From Chenopodium formosanum (Eukaryota > Streptophyta > Magnoliopsida > Caryophyllales > Amaranthaceae): a DNA stretch of 64,000 bases. Location of the stretch: the NCBI GenBank assembly GCA_024500155.1, contig CM044856.1, forward strand, positions 48,980,303 to 49,044,302, written 5' to 3'. Position numbers and translations under genes: made by a program. Of the stretch, positions 23,025 to 34,571 are shown piece by piece; position 1 is the stretch's first letter; each line of letters begins with the position of its first letter. The notes beneath the pieces are model-generated. The model saw only the letters and a list, made by a program, of their open reading frames with translations. It was not told the DNA's origin and searched no databases.

Positions 23025-23200
23025 GACGGAAAAATTCCGTCGGAAACAACCTGTTTTCCGTCGAAAATCGGAATTCCGTCGGAATGTGTCGTCGTAATAG
23101 TATTTGTCGGAAAATTGACCTTTTCCGTCGAAAACACTATTCCGACGGATTTTAGCATCGGAAGAGGTTTTCAAGGTACGGAAAAGTCCGTTGGAAAATC
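23025..23200. repeat. Left subterminal repeats of the CACTA element
   Basis: Several copies of ttccgtcgg and its complement in about 175 bp. They mirror the denser array at 24285-24575. Confidence 0.8.
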
Positions 23201-23868
23201 CTTTTAGGAAAACAAAAAAAAAAAAAGCCCGCACCACCCCCACCACTAAACCGCCACCTCCACCGCAACAAATTAAATACAAAAACTCCTCAAATATTCC
23301 CCATAACCACCACCGACCACCCTAAGTGAACCACCACCGACCACCTAAACCAATACTAACCCAGATCCACCCACCAACACCTATAACCAACCCTCACCCA
23401 CCCACCTAAAACCGACCAGACACACCACACACCCACACCAAACCCAGATCCACCGACCAACACCTAAAACCTACCCCCACCACTAGCCACCACCCACACC
23501 ACCAGCCCCACAAAAGCCCCGTACCACCACCCACTACCCCCACCACCGCACGGCACCATTCCACCTAACCCAATCCCACCCAAACCAAACCCAGATTTTA
23601 ACCCTATCCCAAACCCAATTCGACCGAACCCCCCCAACCTAAGCAAACCACCACTATGGCCACCGAAAACCACCTAAGCAAAAAAATTACAGAAAAAAAA
23701 ATTAAAATCCTTAACCATTACCCACAAAATCCGAACTCCAACAATAACCACCTTCCACCACCATAAATCGTAAAAAAAATCCAATAAAACAACAACATAA
23801 AATCAAAATTGAAAAAAAAAAATACATACCTTAATTCAACAACATATAACCTTGAAATTGGGTTTAAG

Positions 23869-23926
23869 AGGCCAAATTCGACCATAAAAACTCTAGATCT
23901 AGAGTTTTCATGGTCGAATTTGACCT
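23869..23926. repeat. 58-bp near-perfect palindrome in the CACTA element
   Basis: Two 29-base arms with no spacer meet at ctctaga/tctagag and differ at two positions only. It would extrude as a cruciform or fold as an RNA hairpin. It lies in the middle of the element, not at an end. Confidence 0.85.
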
Positions 23927-24284
23927 AAAACCCTTTGTTTTCAGCATGACAAGAGAGAGAAAGGGCGAAAAAGATGAAAATTGTTGTTGATGTTGATGCC
24001 GGTGCTATTGATGTCAGTGTTGCTAGTGTTTTTGTTGATGTCAGTGGTTGGAGAGAAGGGAGAGAGAAAGAAGAAGAAAACGAGGGAGAGGAGGAGTAGG
24101 GAACGAGCGAGAAAGAAGAAGGAGAACGAGAGAGATGGAGAATGAGGAGTGAGAAAGGAGAAGAGGAGAATGAGAGGAAAGAGGAGAGGAGAGAGAAGAG
24201 AGGAGAGGCGATTGATAGAGGAGGGGGAAATAGAACATGGGTGTCAGGTTTTTGTTAGATCCGGTTTTTAGTTTTTTTTTTTAA

Positions 24285-24575
24285 ATAAATTCCAACGGAA
24301 TATTCCGTCGGAATAATCCGTCGGAAAAAATAATTTCCTACGGAAATATCCGTCGGAAAGCACATATATTCCAACGGATTATTATTCCGTCGAAAATTTC
24401 CGACAAATTTGTAAAATTCGTCGGAAATATCCGACGGAGTAATAATCCGTCGGAAATTTCAATTTTTCCGACGGATTTGTAAAATTCGTCGGAAATATCC
24501 GACGGAGTTATAATCCGTCGAAAATTTCAATTTTTCCGACGGAATAATGGGTCCGTCGGAACCAGTCCGTCGCTA
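24285..24575. repeat. Right subterminal repeats of the CACTA element
   Basis: Dense alternating copies of ttccgtcgga and tccgacgga in both orientations, next to the right terminal inverted repeat. Confidence 0.88.
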
Positions 24576-25589
24576 TTTGCCTGTTTTCTAGTAGTGTTTT
24601 CAGGTGCGGGATCTTAAATAGGTCCAATGGGAGTAATGAGTCCCTTAGTATGAAGTCGATCGAAGGCAGTATCGTAGCTCATCCCAATGGGGGTGAAGTC
24701 TTTCCTTAGTTGCTTCTTAGACCCTTGGTTATCCATGGATAAAACTTCAGTGAGATCAAAGGTACTAACATTGTTACTAGAGTGGGCATTTTTGGAAGAA
24801 GAAGGATTGTCGTTCTTCTTTCCTTTCCATCCACAGTGGTTACTATTGTTAGTAGCTTTTTGCTTTGCGAGTTCATATTCGATCTCGATGCCTATGTCAT
24901 AGATGGCCTTGAAAGTATTCAAGTTATGATGTTATTTTAAGTGCTTTGAATACTTTTCTTGTAAATTTTTTATGAACATCCTCACGGATTCTTTTTCGGT
25001 AGGGACTTCAATCATGTTAGCGGAAGTTTCCCTCCACTTGTTGAAGAAGGAGGTGAACCCTTCGTTTTCTTTTTGATTTAGCATCTCAAGTTGCCTATGA
25101 TCGGTTTCAATTTGAATATTACACTTATATCTATCAATGAAAGAATTTTTTATTCCATCCCAGGTAGAGGTCTTCTCTTTATTAAGGGAACCAATGTTGA
25201 CAAATGGTTTTAAGAGATAGCGAGAATAAAGAGTGAAAAATATTCTTATTAATCCCTTTAATGTTCATTACAATTTCAAAGGACCTTAAATAAAAGTAAG
25301 GATTGTCAGTTGGTTTAAACTTAGGGATGTCATTGGCATTGAACTTCTACGGAAGAAGCTCCTTGTCCACTGAGACCCCTTGTGAACTAATGCCCTAGAA
25401 CCTGTAATCATTGGATATCTTACTCAAGCTCTCTTGCATGATCTCCATTTGTTGTTGCTTCACGGGGTCATTAATTTGGAGGGTTAAGGTCTTTAGCAAC
25501 TCGATAACACCAACCATTTGCTTCTTGAGCTCATTGACTTCTTCTTGACTTGCCATTTTCTTCTTAGCTTTTCTTTTCTGACTCACTGG

Positions 25590-27126
25590 TTTATCAAAAA
25601 GTTAAACATGAATGAAGGTGTTGTCCTTGATTAATCGTCCTTCTCTCCTTGACCAAGTACTATGAAAAGGAAAATTAGGGATAAGTTTTGTTTTATTATT
25701 TATTTTGACTCAATCTCTATTCAACATGGAAGAGAATGTAGAAGAGAATGGGAATAGATTCGACCCCCACTCAAATAACGGAAAACGACTCATGCATGAA
25801 CCTAAGACATGGTCATGGTGACATATACAAAGTGTGTGCTAAGACTAGTGAGTGTATGTGACATGTTAAGACTCGCGCCATGACCATGTAGCTAGACTAT
25901 GTGACTAGACTAAAGCAAAGACTAAGTTAAGACTTCATGTATATACATTAAACTGGACAGGCTGTGGTATATTAGTCATAAATTTTTATCTGTGACTCTG
26001 ATTGGAACGAAACCAATGCCAAATTAAAGATAAAACTCGGGGCTACATAGCCATAGGCTGTACGACTCGTAGCTCTTCCTAGAACTCCGAATATGATCGA
26101 AACAAGTTGGCGCTTGTGCAGTATACGGGAATAAAATCCCGGGTTGACTTAAAGAAACTATGACTCTGTTTTGGACATATTTATTAGATCAAATTAATTA
26201 ATCAATTAATTAAGCAAAGCCCTTTAGACATTGGTTAGTTTATTAAGACTTATTTACAAACACAAGTCAAACCAAACGGTTGGTTTAGTCACATAATAAG
26301 TATGCACAAGTAAGAGATGCACAAGTAGTCAAGTAGTCACAACATGATGCAATGAGTTTGAAACCAAACCATGTCTCTAGTTCTCTAAAGTTTGGGATAC
26401 GGGTTAGTCAAAGAGGGTCCATAGTTATGAGTCTAGATGTACCGCGCGTAAGCCTTACCTTTGGAAGGGTTGGCGCGAGTGGATGGGACCCCGCGAGTTA
26501 AACTCGTTTGCATGGTTTGGTGAATTCAACATTCTTGGATGTACCTTTTTTTGCTAAAAGCGTTCAATCAGGTAGATGGAGCATGGATTCCCAGAGGGTT
26601 ATGTCCATATGTAGAACACATAAGACTTTCAGAAAAGTGAGAAAAACTCAATCAGGAAGTAGAACCGAGCCAATAGTGCTAGAACTGGTCGAAAAAAGAA
26701 CTCATATTTCTGGCTCGATATTGGAAGAACGCAACGCCAGCCAACAGGGACTGTCGCCGCGATATAACTCTGTCGCCTGGCAACAAAATTGTCTCTCGGT
26801 GACAGAGCCATATCTTCGGCGACAGGCTCTATTTTCTAAACGCCAGTTCCTACATGCCTCAGCAGCTTTCTGTATTCATAAATTTTCCAGTTTTTCGCAG
26901 CATTATTTCGATTCTAGTTATGAAAGATATTTCTCAAATTTCCTACGTGTGAAAATCCTATGTTTTTTACTCATTACAGATGGTCTTTCCAATGAGAACA
27001 TTTTTTATGCATATGACAATAATGTTAATCAAAATTACGCACATAAAATACTTAGAAATTTTCGAGTCTCATCTACTCATTCTAAATCATTGCCGAAATA
27101 AATTTCAGGAATTAAAATTAAATTCC
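25590..27126 (-). other. Leader region of E2
   Basis: Between the PBS and gag on the - strand. 25940-26170 matches the E1 leader. 26740-26835 is a word island of the gtcgcc/ggcgac type shared with the LTR. The frame at 26508-27101 on the + strand crosses the island and has no recognisable product. Confidence 0.6.
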
Positions 27127-27148
27127 TCCCTAGCAGATTCGCCAAAAA
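27127..27148 (-). promoter_or_regulatory. Primer binding site of E2
   Basis: On the - strand it reads tttttggcgaatctgctaggg, just after the 5' LTR end. It is a mutated form of the E1 PBS; most of the differences are single transitions. Confidence 0.7.
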
Positions 27149-29039
27149 CTATAGGGAATATTTCAAGCATTACCCCAAACTTGAACCCCACTGTGATCAT
27201 ACACTTAAGCATGGTGGAGTCAAAAGGGAAGGAAGCTAGAGCAAAAGAGTCGCCTATAAGTTTTAGGAACTTGTAAACCGTTCACAGGGTGATGGTTACA
27301 CCCCTTAATGATCAAGGAGATCGTTAACTTCAATAGGTCTAGAACCAAGACTGGAAGTTCGGGAATGAAGATACAAATCCAACCTAAAAGAGATTGAACC
27401 TGCCCTAATAATAGGCCTATACTTTATTCTTCTCGTATGCATGTGCGCTTTCGGACTAACATGCAATCAATAGATTAACCTTAAACCTGTTTATCTATGT
27501 TGGTAGAATATTTAATGCACAAATAAAACTATTATTGGCGATCACTTGAATCATAATCAAATTAACCCAAAACAAGATTATTAATTATCTTATTAAGCGT
27601 GATTACAAGTATAAATTCCCTTTAAGCATGCATTAAAGGCCTGATCAAGCAATAAAAATAAATATATCAAGCAACACCAATTATAATAACAATAATGATA
27701 ATTATAATAAATAATCATGTTAAAGCATAATAGCAAGATCCTAGGCATGACACTAACAAGATTAATAACAAACGCTAGCATGTCACTAAACATCAAAGGC
27801 TATTTATTATGAAAATCATCAGGATATGATAAAAGAGAATCAAAGTTTCGAAAAGAATAAAACACGACGCTGTCGCCAAACACGCCCCTGTCACCAAACG
27901 ACAGAGCCTGTTTCCAAGCGACAAACGTGTCGCCGCGATTGTAACACTCCCAAATTACTCTCTAATATTTGCAATAATAATCCAACTTTAGGGAGTAACA
28001 TGGGAGTATTACCGCCACGTGAAAATGTAAGGCTTAATAGAGTTTTGCAGCGGAAAATAGTACTTATCTTTCATTAATAATAATAGTAGTAGTAATAATA
28101 GTTTGATACACTTTCAAAGTAGCTACACCACTAATACTATGTTTATTAAGTTAAACTAGGTGATCACCGCCCATCATTCCCAATGCAGCATATAGTTCAC
28201 GTTGTCCGATCGTCATCACCTATCTACTTATTAAAATGATAAGTAGGCCCAAGCCAAAACAAAACAAATACAGATTATCCAAAATGCTAAGTACATACAA
28301 ATGCTAGACATGTAAAATCAATTTAATTAATTAAACATGCTTTCGAAGAGATTTAACTTTAATAAATCATAATTTATCCAAACTATTCCTAAATAGAAAT
28401 TCATGTATAAAAACTTGTCAAAAGAACCAATTTTCGAAATAACCAACTTTCCAAAGATAATTCCGAATAGGATGGATCAATCCATATTTTCATAAATCAT
28501 TTTTCCCATCTAAGTGTGCACACCCCCCGAGCTGGTAACTTCTTTACATAGTGCTATCAAGGGGAAAGACTAGGTCATACAAAGTGCATAGTCTTCAACT
28601 TACTCCGCGTAGTGGGAGTTAAAAATCCAAAGATCCAAGAAATAAACTTGATAAATAAACTTTCCAATATCCCATACTCGAGATAAATTAAAATAATAAA
28701 ACTTCCTTCTTGAATATCAATACAAGTTTATAATCAACCATATAAAATATTTTAATATTTGAGATTAAACGATTAAAACATGTTTCGCCGAAATATATTT
28801 CACAATTATTTAAACATGGTTCGAAATCGCTTAACATGTAAAACACGTTGTATATAAAAGCCACTTTAAAAGATCTAGCCACATGTACGTACCTTGATCC
28901 TTGCACACAAGTACGGAACTCCTAATTTTGAGCCCGAAATTCCTCCTATAGCAAACCAATAATCCTAATCAAATATTTTTCAACCCATAGACACAAGGAC
29001 TTAGACTATCGACTTTGACTAGTAGTGCATAAACAATTT

Positions 29040-29321
29040 ATCATCATAACCCTTTTATAAAATTAACACTTGTTTTTATAAAATAAATAATAATAACGAT
29101 AATAATAATTATAATAACAATAATTATAGTAATTATAAAAGTAGAAGTAGTAGTACCATATATACGTAGTAGTATATGACTTATATGTGTAAGTAGTTAG
29201 TTGTTGCTAGCTAATAATAATAATAGTAGTAGTAGTAGATAACTAAATTGTAAGTAGTAGTAGCAAACTAGCAAACATATCAACAACAACAACTATAATA
29301 CAAACAACGATAAATATAATA

Positions 29322-29366
<45 letters not shown>

Positions 29367-29470
29367 GGAAGTAGTAGTAGTAGTACGTAACATGTGAGTA
29401 GTAGTAGTAATAGTAGTTGAGAGTAGTAGTAGTAATATTAGCAGTACTTAGTAGTAGTACTAAAATGAGA
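29040..29470. repeat. TAA/TAG trinucleotide-rich tract in S1
   Basis: Long runs of aataat and tagtag units, pure at about 29318-29366. It is microsatellite expansion inside a solo LTR. Confidence 0.9.
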
Positions 29471-29744
29471 AATATATGGCTTACTTACGGTGAGCAACGC
29501 AAGGAAGGAGGTGGCGGCAAGGTGGTGGCCAAATGGTGGTAATAGGGTGGCGGCGAGGAGGTGCTCGTGAGGAGCTCAAGACTACAAAATGAAAGCTTAA
29601 AAAGGAGGTGAAAATGGAGGAGGAAGGAGAAATGAGAAGGAAAGTAAGAAGAGAAGTAGGAGGTGTGATGGAATAGCTCATGTTTCACGGCTATATATAG
29701 CCCCAACTCAGGCACTATTCCAACCGATTTCATAAATGCTGCCA

Positions 29745-29850
29745 ACCCAATTAATGCGGCCAACCTAATAAGTGTTGCTGGCCTAATAAATGCAGTTGGC
29801 CCAATAAATGTTGCTTACCCAATAAATGCAGTCGGCCTAATAAATGTTGT
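29745..29850 (-). repeat. Short ~18-bp tandem repeats in S1
   Basis: Five to six units of the form ggcctaataaatg(t/c)tg or cccaataaatgcag. They give the repeated HLLGQLHLLG peptide on the - strand, which I do not regard as a gene. Confidence 0.75.
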
Positions 29851-30702
29851 GGATATGAGTAGTAAGGGATGACCTTGATTACGGGAGGAGGAATAATTTG
29901 GTACTTGGTAGTTTGACTCGGAAGTAAAATACTGAAGGCTGAAATTCCGACAACTTTGAGTTGACTCATATAATTACAACGCGTAATAAAATTATATTTT
30001 TGTAAAATCATATATGGACTTAAATAAATATTTTTTTGTATAATAAAATATTTCGGAAAAATCCATAATTAATATTAGTAAATGGCTTAAAAATACGGGG
30101 TATTATAGCGACGCCAGGCCTGTCGTCAGGCGACAGCCTGTAGTGCGGCGTTGTCGATAGTTTTTCCACACGTTTTCTTATTTTGATAAAATTTAAGCGC
30201 ACGAAGGGTAAATTTATAATTTCCTTAAAACCACTTCTTGTATTTTAAATTAAAACTTTTAAAACTCAATTATCAATGTTAATCACATTAGGATTCAAAA
30301 GAAACTTCTAGAAGATTCTAGAAGACTATAATCAATCCTAATTGCATTAGGAATGATAAATTATAATAGGCCCTCCTCTAGATCATTGGGTCGTATATAA
30401 AAATCAAATTGGGCCCAGTTTAGTAATTTGGTCATAACTTCCTCATTGGGCTTATAATATATCGTTGGAAAGCTTTTCAAACCCAATCAAACTACACCAT
30501 TATTGGACCCTTGCCATGGACCAAACTAAATCAGATTGGTTATTTTCATAAAATAGGTTTTCAAAAACAGAGAGAAAGAAAAGAATTAAAAATTAACCGC
30601 AACACTAGACTTTCTATAATTTCATTTCATTCGATTATGATTCGACGTAAAAGAAACTCGTCACTAGGTTTAGTTTTGGGGAGACACAATTGGGTGTCTA
30701 CA

Positions 30703-30707
30703 GCACG
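30703..30707. repeat. Right target-site duplication of E2
   Basis: GCACG, matching 18176-18180. Confidence 0.88.
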
Positions 30708-32221
30708 GTTTAAGAGTATTATTGGTTGATTCTAGGATAAAGCATGCTAAGGTAGTTGGTTAGAACTAGTGGGACCATGAAACCAGATTCTACTTGTTTG
30801 TGCCATGTTGGTAGTTGCTTCCTATAGTAAATTTGACACAAATAGTGAGTTTTTGCTACATCCATGTGAGGTTCATTATTTTTCAAGCCTTCAACATGTA
30901 TTTGCATGAGCGGCATGGATCCTTGACTATTGCGGACATAATCTAGAATCTTGACTCATAATTCTCAAACTCGAGACCGAGCCATTTAGGGAGGATAAAG
31001 GCATCTTTTCGGGGTGGTAATTTTTCTTTTCTAGGTTAATTTTCCTCCTTTTTAGTTCAATAGGTTTACATTTGCCTTCTTGCTAACCATTTGAGCCTTT
31101 TCCCTTCTTTTCAAGCAGCATCTTTAGAATCTTGAGCCTTTTGTTTCTTTTTGTTCCATTTTTGGTTTTTAAGAAGCAATTGATCATTATTGTTGGAGTT
31201 TGTGGTGGAGGAGTTTGGATATTTGGTTCTCTTGAAAGCAAGTTTGTGTTGTGAATTTTGTGTAAAATAATGGCAAATGAATAAATGAAAAAAAAAAAAG
31301 CCGTCAAAAGTCAAAAGAGGCAAGGACATAATAAATGCAAAATTGAAAAAAGCCGTCTAAATTTATAATAGGCGTGGACATTTTGTTTGAATATATGATG
31401 AAAAACAAAGTGAAAATGAGAAAGTTGAAAAATATTTTGACGTGATTCTTTTCCCCTTTTCAAGCATTGAGAACAATGTTTCCTTTAAACTTGGGGGAGA
31501 AGCGTTTACGCTTTTTATATATATGCTTGTGGTTATAGCTGTGAATAAGCTTGGGGGAGTTGGTTTGTTTTTGTTTGGCGATTGCTTGGTTATGAGGAGA
31601 AGGTTTGATCACCCTTTGCTTTACTAATTAGGAATACCGCCAAATTCTAAATTTTAAGCCTATCCTCACCCTTTTTTCCCTTACGTTAAAACCATTGGAA
31701 AAGACCTTTCGACCTAGAGGTTGAGTCATATGGCGAGGGAGGGCATTATGAATTAAATCCTAAGGAGAGAGGATGCAATGTCAAGACGTCGAGTAGCCTA
31801 AAAATTATTTCTTTTTCCGGTTCCTTCGTGGAACTTTTGATATGCTCACTAGGGGAAGATACGAGACTAGTAGCAAGAACTCGGTAAGACCGTTTGGGAT
31901 GAAAGTGGATTGCGTTTCTATAGTTCCTATGTTAAGCATATTTATGTTTCAATCAACCTCGGGTATCTTGAAACATGCACTCCATTTCATGAGCATCACT
32001 CGTCCTGTAGGGAAAACTAAGTGTTTAAATGGCTTGTCTTTGGTTGCTAAAATTGACCGTGATTCCTACGAAAGTGAGTTAGTGTATATTACCATCCTCT
32101 CTAGTTTTTTTGGCGAACAAAAGAATAAGACTCAAGTCCTTTTTCTATATTTTCTTTCTATATTTTCATATAATTTTCTTAGTTTCCTTGGTTTTCCATT
32201 TTAATAACTCATTTTGGGTTC
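30708..32221 (+). other. Fragment 3 of A1: 3' non-coding region before its LTR
   Basis: Continues A1 after E2. It has two cttgggggag motifs (about 31486 and 31549) as in Athila 3' regions; one may be the polypurine tract. Frames at 31442-31627 and 31842-32204 have no recognisable product. Confidence 0.5.
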
Positions 32222-32499
32222 TGATTAGTTTTTATTAGTTTTTCATGATTTTAGTCCTTAATTCATAGTTTTAGTTTTATTTCTTTGATTTCTTTTATTT
32301 TTACTTATTTTATTTTATTTGTCTCTTATTTCTCCCTAATGTTCGGTTGTTCGAGTAGGTGATTGTAAGGACAAGACTCGAGTCAACTTGACATATTCGG
32401 AGTTCCGATATTCAAGCTTTATGTCAAAACCACTCCTTTAATTGCAATCACCACCACCAACAACAACAACTACCACTCAGCAAGCTACAGCCATGATTC

Positions 32500-32660
32500 C
32501 CGCGGACGCGGGTCTTCAAGCCGTGGGCGCGGGTTTTGTTGCACCAAAACATCAAAATCGACCAGGAACTCTCCGCGGTCTAGCCACGGGCTCACCGCAG
32601 AAGCGGCCCCAAACCCGCGGGCGCGGGCTCCATAACCGCGGGCGCGGCCGTCATGCCCTG
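32500..32660. repeat. GC word island in the A1 LTR
   Basis: Six or more copies of ccgcgggcgcggg-like words. It lies upstream of the TATA box at 33280. Confidence 0.65.
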
Positions 32661-33279
32661 CTCCACCGCAGTTCCCCTGTTCACGCACTTCCCCTTTTCC
32701 CGCAACATAAATCAGTTCCTGCTCTGCCACCAAAGCCACCTTTTCACCTCCAATCACCACCAATATCCCGCAAAATCAGCCACCAGTAGCAGCCGCACCC
32801 AGCCACCAGTAGCAGCCGCACCCAGCCACCACAACTCACCAAATATTGCGCAACACCAGCCACAATAACCACCACCTTCGCACCACCTTCCAACCGCACC
32901 TTCAGCCCGCAACAACTCGTCTCTAGTTTGCAGCCCCGTAATTAACTCCTAGCAGTCCCATTCGACCTCCAAGTGAGATGCGCATCTGGTTTTGAATTGT
33001 CATCTTTGATATTGATGAAGTGTGTTGATCGAGTTATGATAATGCTGATTTGCGGTGTTGATGTGCGAAATAGGGGATAATTCCCAAATTGATATCAGAG
33101 AATTCGAAGTCCACTGACTTCATTATTTTTGGGATTCTCTTTTAATTTTATCTGTTTTAACTTTTTTATTTCTGTCTACTTTTCTTTTCTTATTTTACTT
33201 TTCTTTTACTTTTATTTTTATTTCATTTTTTTTTCTTTTATTTTCTTTTCTCTTTTATAATTTCTTTTAACCTTGTAAG

Positions 33280-33287
33280 TATAAATA
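33280..33287 (+). promoter_or_regulatory. TATA box of the A1 LTR
   Basis: tataaata in gtataaataccc, followed by the gagagaaa-rich R-like segment common to the three Athila-like LTRs here. Confidence 0.6.
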
Positions 33288-33704
33288 CCCATTTCTGGGT
33301 TAGAGTGAGAAACAAAATTTTAGAATTAGAATTAGAATTAGACCACATATTTCTTAGCTTAGTTGAGAGCTTCTCTCTCTAGATCTAGGGTTAGTTTTAG
33401 GAGTAGATTTTAGAGAGAGAAAGTGAGGAATTTCAATGGTTATTTCAGAGGTTGAAGATTCAAGATAACAATTGTATTGAAGATCTCTATTATCAATCAA
33501 AGAAAATTTCTCACTCTCTCTCCTCTTTATTGGTTTATTCAATTTCATGTTTGTTTGAATTTATTTTGATGTTTGATGCTTGATTAGTGTCGTTGTTCTC
33601 CATACTTTGTGAATTCTTGATTTCTTTAGTTGATTGTTGATAGATGATGATATTTGAGTAGTTGTTAGCTAGGAATTGGGTGAAACTTGTACAATTCATT
33701 AATT

Positions 33705-33709
33705 GTGAT
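33705..33709. repeat. Left target-site duplication of E3
   Basis: GTGAT, repeated at 44245-44249. Confidence 0.92.
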
Positions 33710-34199
33710 TGTTTTGGGTGTTTTTGTCCCTCGGGAGAGTTACAACACGAAGACTGATCCGGGAAGAGCTGAACCTGCAAAACAAACGGAGACACCTGTT
33801 GGGTGGTGCTCCGCCTCCGACGCACAAGTTAATAACTTGAAACGGAATAAAGAGAACGGAAATTTAGGTGGGTATCTGCTCGGATTCCAAGCTCAGGTGT
33901 TTCTCTGATGTAAGAGAATGCAGTTGTAATGAATGGAAAAAATTGCCCTCGAAATGAGGGACATCGCCCTATTTATAGGGTCATCTGGAATTGCCCCTGA
34001 TTAGGTCACTGAACCCTAATCATTGGTGGGCTGCGCCGTATTCCGGCTTTCTCGGGATTTGGGCCTGAAGGCCGCTTTTTCCCCTTTGTCTCTGGAATGA
34101 CACGTGTCAAACAGGGATTGGTCCATCTTGGACCAATCTGGGGCTGACACGTGTCACCCTCTGATTGGACCACGTGGCAGGGTAAAAATACCCTAAACA
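33710..34199 (-). repeat. 3' LTR of E3
   Basis: 490 bp, TGTTTAGGG...CCAAAACA on the - strand. U3 contains two tgacacgtgtca palindromes, a perfect 8-bp hairpin (attggtcc...ggaccaat) and a cacgtggc. The TATA box is at 33970-33978 in cctataaataggg. The perfect match in length with the 5' copy supports the boundaries. Confidence 0.95.
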
Positions 34200-34216
34200 T
34201 TTGCCCCTCACAGATG
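34200..34216 (-). promoter_or_regulatory. Polypurine-like tract of E3
   Basis: On the - strand it reads cacatctgtgaggggcaa just before the LTR. The purine core is gaggggcaa. Confidence 0.6.
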
Positions 34217-34217
34217 T

Positions 34218-34348
34218 GACGTGGCATGCCACGTGGCATCTGTGACACATGCCACTCTCCGGTTGGCGGTAATTTTACAGTTACACAGTAACCATTCACC
34301 TTCCAGGTAAATTACGGAAATGCCCCCGTATTTACCCCTTATATATAG
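34218..34348 (+). promoter_or_regulatory. Candidate promoter of the E3 antisense gene
   Basis: A + strand TATA box (tatatatag, 34340-34348) lies about 225 bases before the ATG at 34572. Upstream at about 34218-34238 is tgacgtggcatgccacgtgg, a palindrome holding two ACGTGG/CCACGT boxes. Nothing on the - strand needs a promoter here, so I assign it to the antisense gene. Confidence 0.55.
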
Positions 34349-34571
34349 CCGTTTTACCCTCATAATTTTGTACGTTTTACAAAAATTTTCTAGAGAGGAA
34401 AACTTTGAGCGAGAAGAAGTCATCCGTTTGAGTCAGGCACAAGCAAGAAACTTTTGTTCTTCCGCAACCCAGCCGGACCCGCCCTCCTTCAGATACCAAA
34501 TCCAAAGGTATCGTCTCTGTCTCTCTCAGCTCTTTTCTTTTTTCACCGCCTGTACATATTTCTTGCAATAA

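Larger units (their letters stand above)
23001..24596. mobile_element. Non-autonomous CACTA (En/Spm-like) DNA transposon
   Basis: The right end reads cactactagaaaacaggc on the - strand and the left end cacaacacgaaaacagc on the + strand, a slightly decayed inverted match of the CACTA type. It is flanked by a 3-bp TTT duplication (22998-23000 and 24597-24599), as CACTA elements make. Both ends carry many subterminal copies of ttccgtcggaa/tccgacgga, the usual transposase-binding arrays. The 1.6-kb interior has no transposase. It has a C-rich block (23225-23650), a 58-bp palindrome and a purine-rich block (24035-24235). Confidence 0.92.
22842..25586 (-). pseudogene. E2 gag, broken and split by a CACTA transposon
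   Basis: On the - strand gag starts near 25586 with a Lys-rich leader and a Gln-rich helix (to 25395). It continues, with stops and frame changes, through DIPKFKPTDNPYFYLRSF-type capsid sequence at about 25330-25260. The capsid-like part ends in the frame 24922-24614. The CACTA element occupies 23001-24596. The C-terminus resumes at 23000-22842 with a C-x2-H ... H-x4-C-type zinc region (HCKYHQGRGHTIESC) as in Tat/Ogre gag. The protein would form the particle that packages element RNA. No pol follows. At least one stop precedes the insertion, so the gene was probably dead or dying when the transposon arrived. Confidence 0.8.
27940..30107 (-). mobile_element. S1: solo LTR inserted in LTR B
   Basis: 2168 bp. 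On the - strand it starts TATAATACCCCG (decayed TGTAATACCCCG) and ends GTGTTACA. The flanks are gcgat (27935-27939) and gcgac (30108-30112), a 5-bp duplication with one C-to-T change. It interrupts the LTR B word island exactly where the copy A island is continuous. It has no internal coding region. A TATA box in a palindromic setting (ggctatatatagcc) lies at 29690-29701. The rest of the family is not seen in the window. Confidence 0.82.
18181..30702 (-). mobile_element. E2: gag-only Tat/Ogre-type LTR retrotransposon
   Basis: Read on the - strand: 5' LTR 30702-27150 (carrying a solo-LTR insertion), PBS, leader, a gag gene split by a CACTA transposon, a conserved non-coding block, two tandem arrays, a polypurine tract, 3' LTR 20082-18181. 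The flanking duplication is GCACG. No protease, RT, RNase H or integrase motif lies between the gag end (22842) and the 3' LTR. It is thus a non-autonomous element with gag, resembling what has been described in plants as TR-GAG elements. It shares blocks with E1 but has different arrays. Confidence 0.88.
27150..30702 (-). repeat. 5' LTR of E2 (copy B), interrupted by a solo LTR
   Basis: It starts TGTAGACACC at 30702 on the - strand and ends CCCTATA at 27150, where copy A has CCCTACA. It contains the foreign solo LTR at 27940-30107. Without that and one copy of the duplication it is about 1380 bp. It lacks about 545 bp found in copy A. Confidence 0.88.
32222..33709 (+). repeat. Athila-like LTR of A1, left part
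   Basis: The left edge is tentative (a tgattag at 32222). The LTR end at 44798 is ctcatca, so a start near tgatgag is expected, as seen at 46037 in a relative. It contains a word island (32500-32660), a TATA box at 33280-33287 and an agagagagaaag stretch. E3 cuts it at 33709 and it resumes at 44250. Confidence 0.6.

Noticed and set aside
23464..23673. Glycine-rich frame in the CACTA interior
   Set aside because: It translates a C-rich low-complexity block; no transposase or host gene exon is recognisable.
29481..30011. Minus-strand frames in solo LTR S1, including HLLGQLHLLG repeats
   Set aside because: They translate an ~18-bp tandem repeat and lie in an LTR.
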